Below are positions 6,397-8,350 of a stretch of 8,350 bases of DNA, in pieces. Both the position numbers and the translations under genes were made by a program. The DNA is from Thermoproteota archaeon (GTDB lineage Archaea > Thermoproteota > Methanomethylicia > Nezhaarchaeales > WYZ-LMO8), in contig JAAOZJ010000035.1 of NCBI GenBank assembly GCA_011605835.1, positions 1-8,350 on the forward strand, in the 5' to 3' direction. A model generated the notes under the pieces. It did no database searches. It saw only the letters and a list, made by a program, of their open reading frames with translations, and had not been told where the DNA came from. Numbering within the stretch: position 1 is the first letter of the stretch; the number at the start of each line of letters is the position of its first letter.

Positions 6397-6933
6397 TTGT
6401 CGGCTCTCAAGCCTCAGATAAGGGGCGAAGTGGCAGATCGCTTCGTTATAGTCAGAGGCAACGATGCCGTAGCCCTGAGGCAGCTCGGGCACTACGGCGA
6501 AGTGGGCGATAGGGGGGAGTTGGTGCTAGACCCCGTTGAGGCGGCATACTTGCTCGAGCGCGGCTTCCTAGTAGTCGAGAGCGGGGGCAGGCAGCTGAGC
6601 TTCCCTGAGTTCTCTAGCTTGATGATGAGCAAAGACCCGAAGTTTTGGCTAAAGTACTTGATATACTCAGACCTCAAGAGGAGGGGCTACACCGTCAAGC
6701 CCGGCTTCTCTCAAAACTACGTGGAGCTGAGGCTCTACAAGAGAGGGGCCGATGTCGGAAAGGAGGGGGCCAAGTACTTGGTATTCGGCGTCGCGGAGGG
6801 GACCCCCATAGATCTTAGAACGATAATAGAGAAGGCGCGGGAGGCGCGCAACCTGAGAAAAGAGCTTATAATAGCGGTCATAGACTCTCAAGGAGAGGTC
6901 TGCTATTACACAATAACGCTATCAGAGCTTTAG
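6397..6933 (+). CDS. endA: tRNA-splicing endonuclease homologue, probable non-catalytic (structural) subunit
   Basis: A 178-aa protein of the archaeal tRNA-intron endonuclease family. The C-terminal nuclease-like domain is clear: YLIYSDLKRRGYTVKPGF (87-104), LRLYKRG (111-117), AKYLVFGVAE (125-134), then ARNLRKELIIAVIDSQGEV (150-168). Against the Methanocaldococcus enzyme (Tyr115, His125, Lys156) the equivalent positions here are Y114, G124 and K155, with identical spacing of 10 and 31. The catalytic histidine is therefore glycine, while tyrosine and lysine remain. This fits the structural subunit of a two-gene alpha2-beta2 enzyme, as in crenarchaea; the catalytic partner is not in the window. 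The start is TTG at 6397, with no ribosome-binding site but a TATA box at 6357-6365. It is followed after 13 bp by hisS, so both genes serve tRNA function in one operon. Confidence 0.85.
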   Translation: MSALKPQIRGEVADRFVIVRGNDAVALRQLGHYGEVGDRGELVLDPVEAAYLLERGFLVVESGGRQLSFPEFSSLMMSKDPKFWLKYLIYSDLKRRGYTVKPGFSQNYVELRLYKRGADVGKEGAKYLVFGVAEGTPIDLRTIIEKAREARNLRKELIIAVIDSQGEVCYYTITLSEL

Positions 6934-6939
6934 GGGGAG
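6933..6939 (+). promoter_or_regulatory. Ribosome-binding site deciding the TTG start of hisS
   Basis: GGGGGAG begins on the last base of the endonuclease stop codon (TAG) and ends 7 nt before the TTG at 6947. It supports this weak start codon and translation from a shared transcript. Confidence 0.65.
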
Positions 6940-6946
6940 CGTCGTC

Positions 6947-8251
6947 TTGGAGAAATCAAGCTTGAGAAGGCCCCGGGGCACGAGGGACTTCCTACCTTGG
7001 GACATGATCAAGAGGCGCTTCGTCGTGGAGACCGTAAGGTCGGTCTTCGAGCTCTACGGCTACGACGAGATCGAGACTCCCGCTTTTGAGCTCTTGGACG
7101 TCTTGACGGCCAAGTGCGGGCCGGATGTGAAGGAGCAAATATACGCCTTTAAGGACAAGGCTGGCCGAGACCTCGGCCTGAGGTTCGACCTCACGGTGCC
7201 CTTGGCTAGGGTCGTGGCCAGCCACCCGGACTTACCCAAGCCGTTCAAGAGGTATTGCATATCGAGGGTGTGGAGGTACGAGGAACCTCAGAGCGGGAGG
7301 TTCAGGGAGTTCTGGCAAGCTGACGCCGACATAGTCGGTAGCGCGAAGATGGACGCCGACGCCGAGGTTGTGGCTCTCGCGATATCTTGCTTGAAGAGGC
7401 TGGGGATGAAGAACTTTAGGGTGAGGTTGAACAACAGGAAGATCCTCGAGTCCATAGCGGCTTCGGCCGACGTAGAGAAGGAGCTGTGGCTCGACGTGTT
7501 CAGGGCCATAGATAAGCTGGACAAAGTGGGACAAGAAGGCGTTAGGCGAGAGCTCGAGAAGCTGGGCCTGAGCGGTGACCAGATATCGACCATAATGATG
7601 CAAATATCGAAGTGCGGCAACGTAGATGCCGTGGAGAGGGAAGTTAGTCACGCGCTGAACGATAGGGGCAAGGAGGGGTTCAACGAGCTGGCTGAGATAA
7701 TAAGCAACTTGGAGCTCTATAACTGCTCCGAGTACGTGGTCGTAGACTTGAGCTTGGCGAGGGGTTTGGACTACTATACGGGGCCTATATTCGAGATCTC
7801 GGCCGAGACGAATGTGAACGTCGGTAGCGTGGCGGGAGGCGGTAGGTACGACAACCTCATAGAGCTGCTCGGCGGCCCGCCGACCCCTGCGACCGGCATA
7901 TCGTTGGGCATAGACAGGCTGGTCGAGGTGCTGGGCGAGGCGAACATGTTGCCAACTGCGAGGACCCTAACACAAGCATTCATCGCCTACACGAGCCCCT
8001 CGCTCAAAAAAGAGGTGATAGCGGTGGCCGAGAAGCTAAGAGACAGGGGCATTAGGGTGGAGGTAGATGTCATGGGCCGAAAGCTAGACAGGCAACTGAA
8101 GTATGCGGACGCGAAGGGGATCCCATACGTAGTGATCTTGGGCCCTCAAGAAGTGGAGAGAGGAGTCTACAGGGTGAGGGATATGAGCGCTCGCGAAGAG
8201 CGCCTCGTGGATTTGCAAGAGCTCCTCGAGCTCCTCAAAGGCCATCGCTAA
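6947..8251 (+). CDS. hisS: Histidyl-tRNA synthetase
   Basis: A 434-aa class II aminoacyl-tRNA synthetase charging tRNA-His with histidine. Domains in order: the N-terminal RRPRGTRDFLP signature (7-17); motif 1 region ending in ETPAFELL (43-50); LRFDLTVPLAR (78-88); motif 2, RVWRYEEPQSGRFREF (107-122) leading to WQADADIVG (123-131); the histidine-specific motifs RGLDYYTG (272-279) and VAGGGRYDNLI (295-305); motif 3, GISLGIDRL (317-325); and a C-terminal anticodon-binding domain (about 342-432). Both histidine motifs and the anticodon domain are intact, which argues against the regulatory paralogue HisZ. Length is normal for the archaeal form. The TTG start is supported by GGGGGAG at 6933-6939. 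It is co-transcribed with the endonuclease subunit. A 27-bp gap separates it from a convergent gene to the right, and no T-rich terminator is obvious there. Confidence 0.96.
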   Translation: MEKSSLRRPRGTRDFLPWDMIKRRFVVETVRSVFELYGYDEIETPAFELLDVLTAKCGPDVKEQIYAFKDKAGRDLGLRFDLTVPLARVVASHPDLPKPFKRYCISRVWRYEEPQSGRFREFWQADADIVGSAKMDADAEVVALAISCLKRLGMKNFRVRLNNRKILESIAASADVEKELWLDVFRAIDKLDKVGQEGVRRELEKLGLSGDQISTIMMQISKCGNVDAVEREVSHALNDRGKEGFNELAEIISNLELYNCSEYVVVDLSLARGLDYYTGPIFEISAETNVNVGSVAGGGRYDNLIELLGGPPTPATGISLGIDRLVEVLGEANMLPTARTLTQAFIAYTSPSLKKEVIAVAEKLRDRGIRVEVDVMGRKLDRQLKYADAKGIPYVVILGPQEVERGVYRVRDMSAREERLVDLQELLELLKGHR

Positions 8252-8278
8252 CGGCGAGATATTCGTAGCTAGGCCATC

Positions 8279-8350
8279 TTACCGAAGGTCCATCTCTCTT
8301 CTAATCCTTTGGACCGCCTCAACCATGGACTTAAGCTTCTGAAAGACCAC
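8279..8350 (-). CDS. C-terminal end of an unidentified gene entering from the right edge
   Basis: The minus strand is open from the window edge to a TAA at 8281-8279, giving 23 residues ending in RREMDLR. The sequence is rich in charged and hydrophobic residues spaced as in an amphipathic helix, and codon choice (AAG, GAG, AGG, AGA) resembles the neighbours. A convergent gene here would fit the tight packing seen elsewhere in the window. Too little is present to name a family, and chance openness over 72 bp cannot be excluded. Confidence 0.5.
   Translation of the reverse strand: MVFQKLKSMVEAVQRIRREMDLR

Noticed and set aside
7232..7651. A 139-codon open frame on the minus strand inside hisS
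   Set aside because: It lies wholly opposite a well-conserved synthetase, has no recognisable family features, and is explained by the GC-biased codon use of the opposite strand.
6947..8251. HisZ, the regulatory paralogue of histidyl-tRNA synthetase
   Set aside because: Both histidine-specific motifs, motif 2 and the anticodon-binding domain are intact, and the neighbour is a tRNA-processing gene rather than a histidine-biosynthesis gene.
1..8350. tRNA or rRNA genes, CRISPR arrays, transposons, long repeats or a novel defence island
   Set aside because: The coding genes fill nearly all the window and the gaps (77, 72, 13 and 27 bp) are too small. No spaced repeats or transposase-like proteins were seen, and the HD protein with a kinase is not enough to claim a defence system.

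Overview
The window is a dense stretch of archaeal chromosome, most likely from a thermophilic member of the Thermoproteota (crenarchaeal lineage). The reasons are: the UbiD + AcnX gene set of the archaeal (modified) mevalonate pathway; a tRNA-splicing endonuclease homologue that has lost its catalytic histidine, as in two-subunit crenarchaeal-type enzymes; an archaeal-type nicotinate phosphoribosyltransferase with a C-terminal zinc ribbon; heavy AGG arginine usage; frequent GTG/TTG starts; TATA-box-like promoters; and almost no intergenic space. The genus cannot be fixed from this sequence alone.

Layout, left to right: (1) 1-1658, plus strand: the 3' part of a thymidylate kinase gene, joined by a TGATG stop/start overlap to an HD-domain phosphohydrolase of the dGTPase/SAMHD1-like type. 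This looks like a nucleotide-metabolism pair. (2) 1632-4548, minus strand: a three-gene operon, transcribed UbiD-family decarboxylase -> AcnX large subunit -> AcnX small subunit. The genes overlap by 4 and 28 bp. Together they match the two signature steps of the archaeal mevalonate route to isoprenoid lipids: dehydration of mevalonate 5-phosphate, then decarboxylation of trans-anhydromevalonate 5-phosphate to isopentenyl phosphate. (3) 4626-5816, plus: nicotinate phosphoribosyltransferase (NAD salvage), divergent from the mevalonate operon across a 77-bp AT-containing promoter region. (4) 5794-6324, minus: a HycI-type hydrogenase maturation protease with all three predicted nickel-binding residues, convergent with and overlapping the previous gene. 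(5) 6397-8251, plus: tRNA-splicing endonuclease subunit followed 13 bp later by histidyl-tRNA synthetase, a small tRNA-function operon behind a clear TTTAAATAA box. (6) 8279-8350, minus: the last 23 codons of an unidentified gene entering from the right.

No tRNA, rRNA, CRISPR, transposon or long repeat was seen, and no gene-free stretch exceeds 100 bp. Most genes are core metabolism. The points most worth following up are the compact archaeal mevalonate cassette, the endonuclease subunit with His replaced by Gly but Tyr and Lys retained at exact spacing, the hydrogenase protease without any hydrogenase nearby, and the two short promoter regions shared by divergent genes.
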